Origin: Candidatus Zixiibacteriota bacterium | Lineage (GTDB): Bacteria; Zixibacteria; MSB-5A5; GN15; JAAZOE01 | Length of the DNA: 64,000 bases | Direction: 5' to 3' | Assembly: GCA_036480375.1 (NCBI GenBank) | Contig: JAZGGI010000042.1 | Coordinates: 1 to 64,000 of the forward strand | Shown here: positions 26,446 through 35,612 of the stretch, in pieces | Layout of the letters: each line of letters begins with the position of its first letter | Position numbering within the stretch: the first letter of the stretch is position 1 | The notes under the pieces: model-generated | Told to the model about the DNA's origin: nothing | What the model saw: only the letters and a program-made list of their open reading frames with translations | The model's database searches: none | Translations under genes and position numbers: made by a program

Positions 26446-26744
26446 TTTGTCACGGGGTACAAAGACTGACATAGAGTGTGGCAATATTGTGACCGCTTTT
26501 GGGTGCGTTCTACAAGAGTGTCGGGCGTGGTCTGCCAGTTCAGGTGAAACATTCGGATGGTATAAACGTATTCCATAGAAAGTATGTGTGGCTGAATCCG
26601 GATAGAGGAATCGCTGGCGAGCAAGTAGCTTTCTGTTTAAGAAAGGAGCCGTTCGCGCTGACGCCCGATTAGTCGAAGCTACTTAATGAAATGAACAAAG
26701 CAAAGCAAGGTCTTAAGGACAATTGCCTGGAAAGGAATCGTGGT

Positions 26745-28273
26745 ATGTGGTTGAAATTATTTTCTTTTGTCTTCGTTCTGAATTTGACTTCTCAGGTTTG
26801 GTCGTCATCTCTGCAGTTAAAGATCGACGACCTCATGAGTAACTACGTCGTCAATCAAGGCTTCATGGGATCCATTTTGGTTGCCGAGAAAGGTGAAGTT
26901 ATCTTCGCGAAAGGCTATGGAGTAGCCGATGTGAAGAGAAGTATTCCAAACACACCCGAAACCCAGTTCGGGATCGGATCGATTTCCAAACAATTCACGG
27001 CCATGCTTGTAATGCAGCTGGTGGAAAAAGGAAAACTCAGACTAGACAATACCATAGCCGGCTTTTTGCCGGATTTCCCTGAAGATATCGGGAAAAACAT
27101 CACTGTTGAAATGCTTCTCTGTCACACCTCCGGTCTTCCATTTCCCGAAGGTATTGAGAAATATTATTACGCATCCACCAAAGATGAATACCTTCAGGAA
27201 TTTCTCAGACAGCTTGCTCAAGAAGGGCTTCGTTTTGATCCAGGTAAAGGCTATGGGTATAGCAATGCCGGATATTTTATCCTCGGTCTTATCATAGAGA
27301 AGGTCACCGGAAAAGCCTATGAAGAGGTACTTCGTGAACAAATCCTAAAACCGCTGGACATGTCCCATACCCTATGCGCGCGGAAAAAGGTCTGACAACG
27401 GAAAACATGGCCGTTTCCTACCAGAATCCGGGGGGGCGATATGTCACGTGGAATGAGGACATGAACTCTTATGATCCCGCTATCTGTGGCTTTGGTTATG
27501 GTTCAATAATTTCAACAGTCCAGGATTTATTCAAGTTCAGTCTGGCGCTTTCTTCGGATAACCTGCTGTCTAAACCATACATGGATATGTATCTAAAACT
27601 GAGAAATATAAAATCTCGTCCTCCTATTCCTAACATTTCCGACTATCTCGTAAAAGAGTTCTTTGGAACCTGTGGCAATGGATTTGTGGGAGAGATTGCC
27701 GTTATCGAGGATCCGGACTCCGGGGAGGAACAGTCAGTCTACTGGCATGATGGAACTAATAAGTTATTTAAATCAAACCACTTCCATTTCAGCGGCAAAG
27801 AACAGATTATTATTATCTGCAGTAACTGTAGTTTTCTCTGTGAGGGCAACGAAATGGTATTGAAAATATATCAGATAATCAATAATAGGCCTTATGAACA
27901 TATCCGTATTAAACATAGTCTTATGCAGTATGTAGAGGAAGATATCGCCACGCATGCGGGTATCCCGGCGGCAGTGGGTGAATACCTGCAGCTGAAAGAT
28001 GATACAACCAACTTCATTGTGCCCGACCAGAAGTACCTGTACTGGGTCGGTCGGCAGGTGGCCGAGCGCGGTGATTACGATAACGCCATCTTGATTCTTC
28101 AGACAATGGTGTCAGAGTTCCCTGAATTTTGGGAAGGATATGACGCTCTTGCAGAGACATGCTTGTTAAGAGCCGACACTGTTATGGCTCTTGATTACTA
28201 CCGGAAGTCGCTTGAATTGAATCCTCAGAATACAAAAACAGCGGAGATGTTGAAAAAATTAGAGAAGAAATAG
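26745..28273 (+). pseudogene. Serine hydrolase (beta-lactamase/PBP-like) with C-terminal TPR, frameshifted
   Basis: The first part (26745-27395) has a signal peptide (MWLKLFSFVFVLNLTSQVWS) and the catalytic motifs SxxK (GSISKQFT) and YxN (GYSNAGY). It goes out of frame after DMSHTLCARKK. The frame from 27374 to 28273 carries on with the rest of the domain, including HDG (YWHDGTNK) in place of KTG, and a C-terminal TPR-like repeat (ALDYYRKSLELNPQN). The indel lies in 27370-27390, a CTATGCGCGCGG stretch. ATG 26745 has AAAGGA upstream and is preferred to 26691. Family members act on peptidoglycan, peptides or esters. Confidence 0.75.
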
Positions 28274-28391
28274 ATCCATTCTTGAATTTAGCAGAACTTG
28301 GACAAAAAATCGTTTCCAAACCTTTCTATCAAAATTGGCTACGTCGTTAGGAAGAAGAATTAGTTAAGCCAAGATTTACTTTAAATATTAA

Positions 28392-28748
28392 TGGAGGTGG
28401 GGGGAATCGAACCCCCGTCCGAAAAAGGCGTCAAATCATCTTCTACGCGCGTGTCCGTTTTATTAAATCTCGTCTACAATCAAGCCAAACGGCAGGCTTA
28501 GACCATAAACCAGCCCGTAAATTTAAGCCCTGCATCCGGACTATGCAAAGCCGAGCCTTCTTTTGCGACGCCTTATCCGGACGTAGAAGGCATAACTTCC
28601 GGTAAGACGAGCTGCACTATTTACTAGGCAGCCATGGCGTAATCATATTCGCCAATTATTTATGGTTGCCGAATAGTTTACGAGAGTATCCGACAATCTC
28701 GGCGCGCTGACAATTCCCCACCTGATCCGTCGAAACCTGGTCACCCCC
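28392..28748 (-). ncRNA. ssrA: tmRNA (transfer-messenger RNA)
   Basis: Rescues stalled ribosomes by trans-translation. The ends form an acceptor stem GGGGGTG / CACCTCC with the G3-U pair recognised by alanyl-tRNA synthetase, and discriminator A. The T-arm is GGGGGTTCGATTCCCCC. The 5' domain has the conserved CCAGGTTTCGACGG. The tag frame reads GGC GAA TAT GAT TAC GCC ATG GCT GCC TAG, giving GEYDYAMAA after the Ala carried by the RNA; a Gly resume codon is typical of Bacteroidetes/Chlorobi-type tmRNA. CCA is not encoded. Length about 357 nt, one-piece form. Confidence 0.93.
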
Positions 28749-28934
28749 CAAATTTCGAAACGAATCTGCGTGAGAACACAGATTCAGTTTTCAAAGAACA
28801 AACAATTATCTCGCGTTAAATGATACGCAAAAAACTCATAATGTCAATAATGCCCGGCAGTCGTTTTTAACGCATATTCCTTACAAAAGTTGCAGGATAT
28901 CTATTTAGAGTATGGATTATTGCAAGAAATATTC

Positions 28935-28967
28935 AAAAAAAAACGGCCCATCGTCGGGCCGCTTTTT
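28935..28967 (-). terminator. Rho-independent terminator
   Basis: Stem CGGCCC/GGGCCG (28944-28949 / 28956-28961) with a 6-base loop. On the minus strand it is followed by nine T, directly after the basic Myb-like gene. On the plus strand it is also followed by CTTTTT. Confidence 0.8.
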
Positions 28968-28988
28968 ATTGAAAAACCTTAAATCGGT

Positions 28989-29342
28989 TTACCAACGGGA
29001 ACGACGATTGTTCTTCCGTGTGCGAGCCCAGCGAGTGGTCTTTTTGGCACGGGTCGTTTTGCGACGGGTGGTCGGCCTGGTTTTGTAACCGAAGGTCACC
29101 TTGCCTTTAGGCGGATTTTTCCACTTGGACGGATTAGCCTTGCGAATGCTTAAGTCGCTGGCTTTGTAACGTACGGAATATACGGTACGTCCAAGCTGAC
29201 GTGCGCACCATGCGGTATCGTGGTAGCGGTAGTATTTGCGCAGGAATGAAATTTCGTCGCGAGCCCAAACTCGAGCAACCTTTTTGATGCGAGTTCTGCG
29301 AACTTTCGGGCGAGCCTTTCTGGGTTTACGCCGTGTCGCCAT
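28989..29342 (-). CDS. Small, highly basic Myb/SANT-like DNA-binding protein
   Basis: 117 aa, very rich in Arg, Lys and Thr. The centre (about 24-72) has the pattern of a Myb/homeodomain-like three-helix fold: VWARDEISFLRKYYRYHD, then AWCARQLGRTVYSVRYKA. Both tails are histone-H1-like (ATRRKPRKARPKVRRTR; TTRRKTTRAKKTTRW). No enzymatic motif. It has an excellent AGGAG site before ATG 29342 and its own terminator, so it is likely well expressed as a single gene. I infer a nucleoid-associated or regulatory DNA-binding role; I cannot name a characterised family. Confidence 0.7.
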   Translation of the reverse strand: MATRRKPRKARPKVRRTRIKKVARVWARDEISFLRKYYRYHDTAWCARQLGRTVYSVRYKASDLSIRKANPSKWKNPPKGKVTFGYKTRPTTRRKTTRAKKTTRWARTRKNNRRSRW

Positions 29343-29639
29343 GTGTAACTCCTTTCATGAGTTGTGAAAAAAGTTCGGCCATACAAAAAAAGATGCACAG
29401 CCTCTTCTTTTACATATTAAGCAATCTGATAAAATTATCGGTGATTTCTTAATATCCTTTATGTCAATCGCTTAAAAAACATTAACCTAAAAATCGCTGT
29501 TGTGTAAAATTTGCACAGGTAATCGACCAAAATTTCTTGAATCAAAATTCGAATCGCACATAACAATGATTGCTTTTCCTTCTTCAGTCAGATATTTTCC
29601 TGGTGATGTAAAAGTGTACTGATGTTTCAGGTGGAAGAG

Positions 29640-30389
29640 ATGATGTCATCATATCGTAAATTTGCTCGCGTGTACGATAAAATCGGATCGGATAATTTTT
29701 CGGTTAAGATGTTTCATTATACTAAGCGCATACTATCACGCCTCCGCTACCGCCCCAAATCGATTCTTGACCTGGCGTGCGGCACCGGGACCGCCGCGGT
29801 AATGTGGGCCAGGAAAAACACGGAAGTCTTCGGAATCGACGCTTCGGCCGATATGCTGGCGATGGCCGCCAAAAAAGCAACGAAAGAAAAAGTGAAATTG
29901 ATATTGTCGCAATCACCGATGACCTCTTTTTCAATTCCCCAACAAGTCGATCTGGTAACCTGCTATTTTGATTCGCTTAATTATGTTCTATCCCTAGATG
30001 ATTTAAAAAAAGTATTCACCTGTGTTAACCGTGCCCTTTACCCCGGCGGTTACTTTATATTCGATGTCAATACTCCGGAGGCGATGAAAGTCCTCTGGGG
30101 TTCGGAAATCTACGCCGATGAAACCGAAGATGTCGCCTGGATCTGGAAAAACTGCTATTACCCGAAAGCCAAACAGGCCGAAGTCAAGGCGACGTTTTTT
30201 GTTCGCAAAGGAAAAATATGGGAGCGGTTCGACGAGATTCACGCCGAGCGGGGTTATACCGCCACCGAGATCAAAGCTGTTACCCAGACATCGGGATTCA
30301 AACTTGTTAGTCTTTATAACTGCCTGAAATTTTCAAAACCAAAACGGGATAGTATGCGTATTGCGGCGGTAGTTCAAAAGCCTCACTGA
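29640..30389 (+). CDS. Class I SAM-dependent methyltransferase
   Basis: 249 aa. Motif I is ILDLACGTGTAAVMWA, followed by VFGIDASADML and LVTCYFDSLNYVL, the pattern of the small YjiC/CypM-like methyltransferases with a C-terminal beta-rich cap. Start at ATG 29640, six bases after AGGTGG; ATG 29622 in the same frame has no site. Transcribed alone, divergent from the basic Myb-like gene. Substrate unknown. Confidence 0.8.
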   Translation: MMSSYRKFARVYDKIGSDNFSVKMFHYTKRILSRLRYRPKSILDLACGTGTAAVMWARKNTEVFGIDASADMLAMAAKKATKEKVKLILSQSPMTSFSIPQQVDLVTCYFDSLNYVLSLDDLKKVFTCVNRALYPGGYFIFDVNTPEAMKVLWGSEIYADETEDVAWIWKNCYYPKAKQAEVKATFFVRKGKIWERFDEIHAERGYTATEIKAVTQTSGFKLVSLYNCLKFSKPKRDSMRIAAVVQKPH

Positions 30390-30628
30390 AGCGATATTTA
30401 GCATAATTTGGGGGTTTCATTTGAGTTTTTCTGATTTCCCTAACATGTTACGGGAACGAAATTTATTTGATTTTGTTAAAATGTCTGCTTGACATATTCG
30501 AAAAATCTGTTTTCTTATTAGTTAAGAATATGTGTGCTTCCTTACGCCCTCAAGGACATACATCAGTTAATTTGAGGGAAGAATAATGCGCTGGTCCGCG
30601 GGTTACTGCGGGCCTCAAGGAGTTACCT

Positions 30629-30832
30629 GTGAATCAAGGTACTGTGAAGTGGTTTAACACCTCCAAAGGTTACGGTTTTATCGTTCCCGAAGGGGGGGGG
30701 GAAGATCTGTTTGTTCATTTTTCTAACATCACCGGCGATGGCTATCGGACGCTGGAAGACGGCCAGAAGGTAGAGTTTGAACTTGGCGAGGGACGCAACG
30801 GTCCCGAAGCTGTCAACGTCAAACCTATGTAG
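30629..30832 (+). CDS. Cold-shock-domain protein (CspA type)
   Basis: 67 aa single-stranded nucleic-acid chaperone. It contains the RNP1 motif KGYGFI and RNP2 LFVHFS on the five-strand OB fold. Start is GTG 30629, eight bases after GGAG. The 5' leader is long (a TTGACA at 30489-30494 is a candidate -35), as common for cold-shock genes with thermoresponsive leaders; the 240-base gap 30390-30628 holds no other gene. A run of ten G inside codons 21-24 encodes the Gly-Gly-Gly stretch. A strong terminator follows. Confidence 0.92.
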   Translation: MNQGTVKWFNTSKGYGFIVPEGGGEDLFVHFSNITGDGYRTLEDGQKVEFELGEGRNGPEAVNVKPM

Positions 30833-30856
30833 CATACAGTGACAGAAAAATAACCA

Positions 30857-30890
30857 CACCCCGGTCGGTTTCGGCCGGGGTATTTTTTTT
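30857..30890 (+). terminator. Rho-independent terminator of the cold-shock gene
   Basis: Stem CCCCGG/CCGGGG (30859-30864 / 30875-30880) followed by TATTTTTTTTT. Confidence 0.88.
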
Positions 30891-30982
30891 TAGGGGAATC
30901 GGTTAATTGAAATCTATTACGTAAGAAATCCAAACTTCGACGGATTTGCCGTTTGTTGTTGCTGGATTAAATCGAGATTTTA

Positions 30983-31541
30983 TTAATCGAGATGATATTT
31001 GTCGAGTGACCATTTTAACGGATTGTTTTGGATATATTATCGAGTTTTTTCCAAATCGTTTTCATTGCGGATGATATGTTCGTAGTAATTGCGCTGCCAG
31101 ATAGAACGATTTTGACAACGACCTGTCTTATGTATGAGTTTGGTTGCCCGCATTTTTAAAGCACCAATAATTTGCCCCAACGGTTTAATCTTGATTTCGA
31201 TAATTGGATTATGGTTTGCAGGGGCTCGTCGCGACGAGCCCGCAATTCGGGTCGCTCGCGAGCGACCCCTACGGGTAACATTTGAGGTATAAATCAAAAT
31301 TGTGTGCAGATGATCAGGCAAGATGATAAATTCATCAAGTTGATGATATATGGATATTATGCGGTAAATTGAGTAGGCATTCGCAGACGATTTTGCCGCT
31401 TTGATTTAATCTTATCGAATCATTCACAACATGCCCGAATAATGGAAATTTGTTTTGGGTGCAAATTGTAACGAAATATGCGCCCTCGGTGGAATAATCA
31501 TAATCTTTCAGGCGAATGTTTTTACGATTGGGCAATTTCAT
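30983..31541 (-). pseudogene. REP-associated tyrosine transposase (RAYT), decayed
   Basis: Y1-type single-strand transposase of the TnpA-REP family. The first frame (31541-31335) encodes the N-terminus (RLKDYDYSTEGAYFVTICTQ). A frameshift at about 31345-31355 leads into LDEFIILPDHLH, the HUH-type metal-binding motif. The catalytic region WQRNYYEHIIRN is kept. The frame then hits TAA at 31037-31039, after which the natural end continues (YIQNNPLKWSL...YHLD) to 30983. Two 20-bp palindromes (31222-31268) lie in the middle of the gene. With a frameshift and a nonsense codon it is not functional. Confidence 0.8.
31218..31272. repeat. Pair of inverted REP-like palindromes
   Basis: GCAG followed by the perfect palindrome GGGCTCGTCGCGACGAGCCC (31222-31241), then a 7-base spacer, then GGGTCGCTCGCGAGCGACCC (31249-31268), with GTAG reading on the minus strand (31269-31272). 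A (G)(T/C)AG tetranucleotide next to a hairpin is the hallmark of REP elements. The two face each other. Confidence 0.65.
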
Positions 31542-31627
31542 AATGAGTAAAAAATATGTGAAAATTAATTATTCAGCAATCACATATTTGCAGGCAACAG
31601 CAAATATCCAATTTAATAAATCATCCT

Positions 31628-31648
31628 TAGGGGCGCGGTTTCCGCGCC
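31628..31648 (+). repeat. REP-like hairpin near the RAYT 5' end
   Basis: TTAG followed by GGGCGCGGTTTCCGCGCC; the GGCGCGG/CCGCGCC arms pair around TTT. It lies about 90 bp upstream of the RAYT start, where cognate REP elements are often found. Confidence 0.45.
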
Positions 31649-31660
31649 AAGGGGGGATTT

Positions 31661-32512
31661 TCAATCGTCTGAATATGAGTCTCGTATCTCAAGTAATTTG
31701 GGAGAACTTGACACTATCGATTCAACTAAATTATCTATTTCATGACTTTCATTGGCAGGTAAGGTCTTGCACAGCGCTTCTACTGTTATTTCAATCGCCA
31801 AATACATTACACCTTCCTCTTCTTCCATTGCATCACATTTCTTATCGTAATCCAAATAAAACGAATGATCAACAGTCCTGAAGTAAGGAATACAGCCATA
31901 TACTGTCGGGTGAGTATAATTTGATAAAAACTTAAATGCAAAGGGTAAGTATTTATTTATTATTGAATTGTCATAATGCTTAATGACATTATTGAGTCTA
32001 TCTACTGAATTTAGGCCCGACCAACTTTTTTTATATTTCGATTTTACACTTTTATCCAGCTCTGATAAACTTAATTTGTCTTTTGCATCATTTTTCTTTT
32101 TGGCCGTTATAATCAATTCACTGAATTCGTTAGCTAAATAATTTCTGTAATTACTTTCTAGTTGATCTTTATCTACATCAATAAACTTAAACTCATCTCG
32201 ATTCCAGTAAAGTAATAATTTATAATAATTGATAAATCTCCTATTGATCTTGACGTCATTGTTTGCAGCAATATATCGTAAATCAATAAGATACTCAGTT
32301 ATACTTCGACCCAATACATTAAATCCAACTATTTCCCTGCCTTCTATTGTCGCATATGCACTCCTAATCAACGAAAAGATTGAACTCATAAAACATCTAC
32401 AAAGTGTTTTCGTACAATATAAATCCTTCGGATAATTAAATTCATTTAATTTTTCCATCAATTGATCCATCAATGAATCAATTTCTTCCTTGCACTTTGT
32501 TGGATACTTCAT
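31661..32512 (-). CDS. Uncharacterised protein, DUF5677-like
   Basis: 283 aa, largely helical by composition, no signal peptide. The stretch SLIRSAYATIEGREIVGFN, then RSITEYLIDLRYI, resembles DUF5677-type proteins, whose function is unknown. Start at ATG 32512 (GGAGAAGG upstream); a longer frame to 32641 would read into the end of groEL out of frame. Its local base composition is more AT-rich than groEL next door, which may point to acquisition. Family assignment is tentative. Confidence 0.55.
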   Translation of the reverse strand: MKYPTKCKEEIDSLMDQLMEKLNEFNYPKDLYCTKTLCRCFMSSIFSLIRSAYATIEGREIVGFNVLGRSITEYLIDLRYIAANNDVKINRRFINYYKLLLYWNRDEFKFIDVDKDQLESNYRNYLANEFSELIITAKKKNDAKDKLSLSELDKSVKSKYKKSWSGLNSVDRLNNVIKHYDNSIINKYLPFAFKFLSNYTHPTVYGCIPYFRTVDHSFYLDYDKKCDAMEEEEGVMYLAIEITVEALCKTLPANESHEIDNLVESIVSSSPKLLEIRDSYSDD

Positions 32513-32615
32513 AATCCTTCTCCATATCAATAAAAAGAGGATGGCACTGGATAATGCCATCTCCTTCCAAGATGTATAAATAATGTGAGTCGTCCTAAGT
32601 AAATCAGGAGACGGC

Positions 32616-34265
32616 TTAGTACATGCCGCCGCCCATACCACCCATGCCGCCCATACCGCCCATGTCGGGCATAGCCGGACCTTTGTCCTTTTCGGGCTTG
32701 TCGGCCACGATGCAATCGGTGGTCAGAAGCAGACCGGCGATGGAACCGGCGTTTTCCAAAGCGGAGCGCGCGACCTTGGTCGGGTCGATGACACCGGCTT
32801 TGAAGAGGTCTTCGTAAACGTCGGTCTGAGCGTTGTAACCGAAGGCTTCCTTCTCATCGCGGAGTTTACTGACGACGATTGACGGTTCGACACCGGCGTT
32901 GTCGGCGATCTGACGAACCGGCTCTTCGAGAGCGCGCTTGATAATCAGTTTGCCGATTTTCTCGTCGCCTTCGCATTTTTCACAGGCATCAACTGCTTTG
33001 ATAGCACGAAGCATAACCACGCCGCCGCCGGGAACGATACCTTCTTCAACCGCCGCGCGGGTCGCGTTGAGTGCGTCTTCGACGCGGGATTTCTTTTCTT
33101 TCATTTCGGTTTCAGTAGCCGCGCCGACGTTGATAACGGCCACGCCGCCGGCCAGCTTGGCCAGGCGTTCCTGCAGTTTTTCGCGGTCGTAATCGGAACT
33201 GGTTTCTTCAATTTGCTTGCGGATGCTGTCGATCCGAGCCTTAATATCATCGGTCGATCCGGCCCCTTCGACGATCGTGGTGTTGTCTTTGTCAATGGAG
33301 ATTTTCTTAGCGTTGCCCAGATCTTCGACTACGGCGTTTTCGAGCTTGAATCCGATTTCTTCGGAAATTACCCGGCCGCCGGTGAGAATCGCGATATCAT
33401 CAAGCATCGCCTTGCGGCGGTCGCCGAATCCCGGAGCCTTAACGGCACAAACTTTGATAGTGTTGCGCAGTTTGTTGACAACCAGTGTCGCCAGAGCTTC
33501 GCCTTCGATGTCCTCGGCGATAATCAACAGGGGCTTGCCCATCTGAGCGATTTTTTCGAGGACCGGCAAAAGGTCTTTCATGTTCGAGATTTTCTTGTCA
33601 TGAATGAGAACCAGACTATCTTCGAGAACCGCTTCCATTGAATCGGGATCGGTCACGAAATAAGGCGACAGATAACCTCGATCGAACTGCATCCCCTCGA
33701 CGACATCCATATAGGTCTCGGCGGTTTTAGATTCCTCGATAGTAATAACGCCGTCTTTGCCGACCTTTTCCATCGCTTCGGCAATCTTGTCGCCGATGAA
33801 TTTGTCATTGTTGGCAGAAATCGCACCGACCTGGCTGATTTCTTCTTTGCCGGAAACCGGCTTGGACTGGCTTCTGATACTTTCAACGGCGGTTTCAACG
33901 GCTTTGTCAATTCCGCGCTTGACGGCCATAGCGTTGGCTCCGGCCGTAATATGCTTGACGCCTTCTTTGTAGATAGCCTGGGCCAGAACGGTCGCGGTGG
34001 TGGTGCCGTCACCGGCAACATCGGAAGTCCTGGAGGCAACTTCCTTGACCATCTGGGAGCCCATGTTTTCAAACGGATCTTCCAGTTCGATCTCCTTGGC
34101 GACGGTGACACCGTCCTTGGTAATCGTGGGAGAACCGAATTTTTTATCAACACTGACATTGCGGCCGCGCGGTCCCAGAGTGATCCTGACGGCGTTAGCC
34201 AGTTGGTCGATACCCCTGAGTAGTTTGTCGCGAGCAATCGCGTCATATTCTATAATCTTTGACAT
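32616..34265 (-). CDS. groL: Chaperonin GroEL (Hsp60)
   Basis: 549 aa from ATG 34265 (AGGAGTGAT site; the frame opens nine bases earlier). The 60-kDa subunit of the double-ring folding chamber. It shows the ATP-binding GPRGRNV and [14 protein letters not shown], the apical domain with [10 protein letters not shown], and the Gly-Met-rich C-terminal repeat ending GGGMY. It follows groES by 16 bases under the same CIRCE-controlled promoter. Confidence 0.98.
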   Translation of the reverse strand: MSKIIEYDAIARDKLLRGIDQLANAVRITLGPRGRNVSVDKKFGSPTITKDGVTVAKEIELEDPFENMGSQMVKEVASRTSDVAGDGTTTATVLAQAIYKEGVKHITAGANAMAVKRGIDKAVETAVESIRSQSKPVSGKEEISQVGAISANNDKFIGDKIAEAMEKVGKDGVITIEESKTAETYMDVVEGMQFDRGYLSPYFVTDPDSMEAVLEDSLVLIHDKKISNMKDLLPVLEKIAQMGKPLLIIAEDIEGEALATLVVNKLRNTIKVCAVKAPGFGDRRKAMLDDIAILTGGRVISEEIGFKLENAVVEDLGNAKKISIDKDNTTIVEGAGSTDDIKARIDSIRKQIEETSSDYDREKLQERLAKLAGGVAVINVGAATETEMKEKKSRVEDALNATRAAVEEGIVPGGGVVMLRAIKAVDACEKCEGDEKIGKLIIKRALEEPVRQIADNAGVEPSIVVSKLRDEKEAFGYNAQTDVYEDLFKAGVIDPTKVARSALENAGSIAGLLLTTDCIVADKPEKDKGPAMPDMGGMGGMGGMGGGMY

Positions 34266-34281
34266 TTTTATCACTCCTTAT

Positions 34282-34569
34282 TTATTCAATAATGGCCAAA
34301 ACATCAGATTCACGCATGATAAGCATCTCTGTATCGTCGATTGAGATTTCCGTACCGGAATACTTACCATACAATATTTTGTCGCCTTTTTTGACGGTCA
34401 TCGGGATAACTTTGCCGTCTTCGGTCTGGCGACCGGTTCCGATTTCCATAACCTCGCCCTGCATCGGCTTTTCCTTGGCGGTATCGGGAATAATAATTCC
34501 GCCTTTTTTGACTTCGGCCGCTTCGGTCGGTTTAATCAAGACCCGATCGGCCAACGGTTTTACTGCCAT
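34282..34569 (-). CDS. groS: Co-chaperonin GroES (Hsp10)
   Basis: 95 aa heptameric lid of Gro[19 protein letters not shown] at the N-terminus, the mobile loop (about 17-32, [14 protein letters not shown]) and the C-terminal strand (DVLAI) are all present. Strong AGGAGG before ATG 34569. First gene of the heat-shock operon. Confidence 0.97.
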   Translation of the reverse strand: MAVKPLADRVLIKPTEAAEVKKGGIIIPDTAKEKPMQGEVMEIGTGRQTEDGKVIPMTVKKGDKILYGKYSGTEISIDDTEMLIMRESDVLAIIE

Positions 34570-34621
34570 GTTAAATCCTCCTTAATATTACTTCTTCAAT
34601 CTGGTTTTTTATTTTCGCTTG

Positions 34622-34648
34622 TTAGCACTCGCCGCGAACGAGTGCTAA
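34622..34648. promoter_or_regulatory. CIRCE operator (HrcA binding site)
   Basis: Perfect consensus inverted repeat TTAGCACTC-N9-GAGTGCTAA, about 53 bp upstream of the groES start. It indicates repression by HrcA at normal temperature; no hrcA gene is in this window. Confidence 0.97.
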
Positions 34649-34657
34649 CGGATTGCC

Positions 34658-34686
34658 AATAAAAAAAATCGCGATAAAATTGTCAA
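34658..34686 (-). promoter_or_regulatory. Sigma-70-type promoter of groES-groEL
   Basis: On the minus strand TTGACA (34686-34681), 17-base spacer, TTTATT (34663-34658). The predicted start point falls right at the CIRCE element, the usual arrangement. Confidence 0.65.
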
Positions 34687-34741
34687 GCGATTTTTAATAA
34701 GTTCTTTAAACTGAGTGTTCTCTCAAAAGTTCCCTATAAAT

Positions 34742-35512
34742 TCAGCCAGCATTACAATTAGCGATAATTTTAATTCCCTCCAGTGTCAGAGTTGGTAGAT
34801 GCTCGCTAAGATATTTGGAATCAGCAATATACGAGTTGGCCGCACCGCCTGTTGCGACAACTTTACACTTTTTTCCGGTCTCCTCAAATATTTTTTCAAC
34901 GATATAATCGATCATCCCAACGGTACCGAAATGAAGGCCCGATTTAATGGCATGGGCTGTCGATTTCCCGATAACCGTATCGGGTTTTGCGATATCGACT
35001 TCAAATAATTGTGCCGCCATCTTGGCTAGATTCGCCCCTGCCGTTTGCGGTCCCGGGGCGATTATACCTCCTATATAAGAGCCGTCTTCAGAAATAACAT
35101 CAAAAGTAGTGGCTGTCCCCAGATCAACAACGATTAAGCCCGTTTTAAATCGAGCAAACCCGGCCGCGGCATTGGCCAGACGGTCGGCTCCGATTTCTTC
35201 TGGTTTGGGATAGTCAATTTTGAATGGAAGATTTATTCTACTTGAGATTATCAATGGATCAAGATTAAAATATTTTATTATCATCTTTCCACAGATATCG
35301 GTTAAATGAGGCACCACCGAGCAGATCGCGACTCGTTTAACCTGACTTAATTCAGCGTCAATATGATGATGAAAAAGCGACGATATGAAAAGCCCTGCTT
35401 CATCAACGGTCAAATTCAAGGCCGAAGCGACCCGAAAATCTTCGATTAGATTCTCGTTTTCGAATACCCCAAGGACGGTATTGATATTACCTATGTCGAT
35501 AGCCAGCAACAT
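34742..35512 (-). CDS. coaX: Type III pantothenate kinase CoaX
   Basis: 256 aa ASKHA-fold kinase for the first step of coenzyme A synthesis. P-loop-like LLAIDIGNINTVLGVFE (Ile in place of the usual Thr in DIGNTNT), pantothenate-binding GADRLANA, and DLGTATTFDVI followed by GGIIAPG are visible. Start ATG 35512 has no obvious strong ribosome-binding site. It is divergent from the lipoprotein gene at 35613. Confidence 0.93.
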   Translation of the reverse strand: MLLAIDIGNINTVLGVFENENLIEDFRVASALNLTVDEAGLFISSLFHHHIDAELSQVKRVAICSVVPHLTDICGKMIIKYFNLDPLIISSRINLPFKIDYPKPEEIGADRLANAAAGFARFKTGLIVVDLGTATTFDVISEDGSYIGGIIAPGPQTAGANLAKMAAQLFEVDIAKPDTVIGKSTAHAIKSGLHFGTVGMIDYIVEKIFEETGKKCKVVATGGAANSYIADSKYLSEHLPTLTLEGIKIIANCNAG

Positions 35513-35612
35513 AGGCAGAATATACGGTAATTGCTTTTTATGTCAAGGGCGCGTAAATTTGTTATCAATGTCTTCTCTTTACAAATTTCTACCCATAACA
35601 TATATTATCCGC

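Noticed and set aside
26418-26500. A tRNA gene ending at the T-arm-like sequence
   Set aside because: No D-arm, anticodon arm or matching 5' acceptor strand can be drawn; only the T-arm and a short acceptor end exist.
33213-34344. Long plus-strand frames opposite groEL
   Set aside because: Antisense shadows caused by codon bias of groEL; no start signals.
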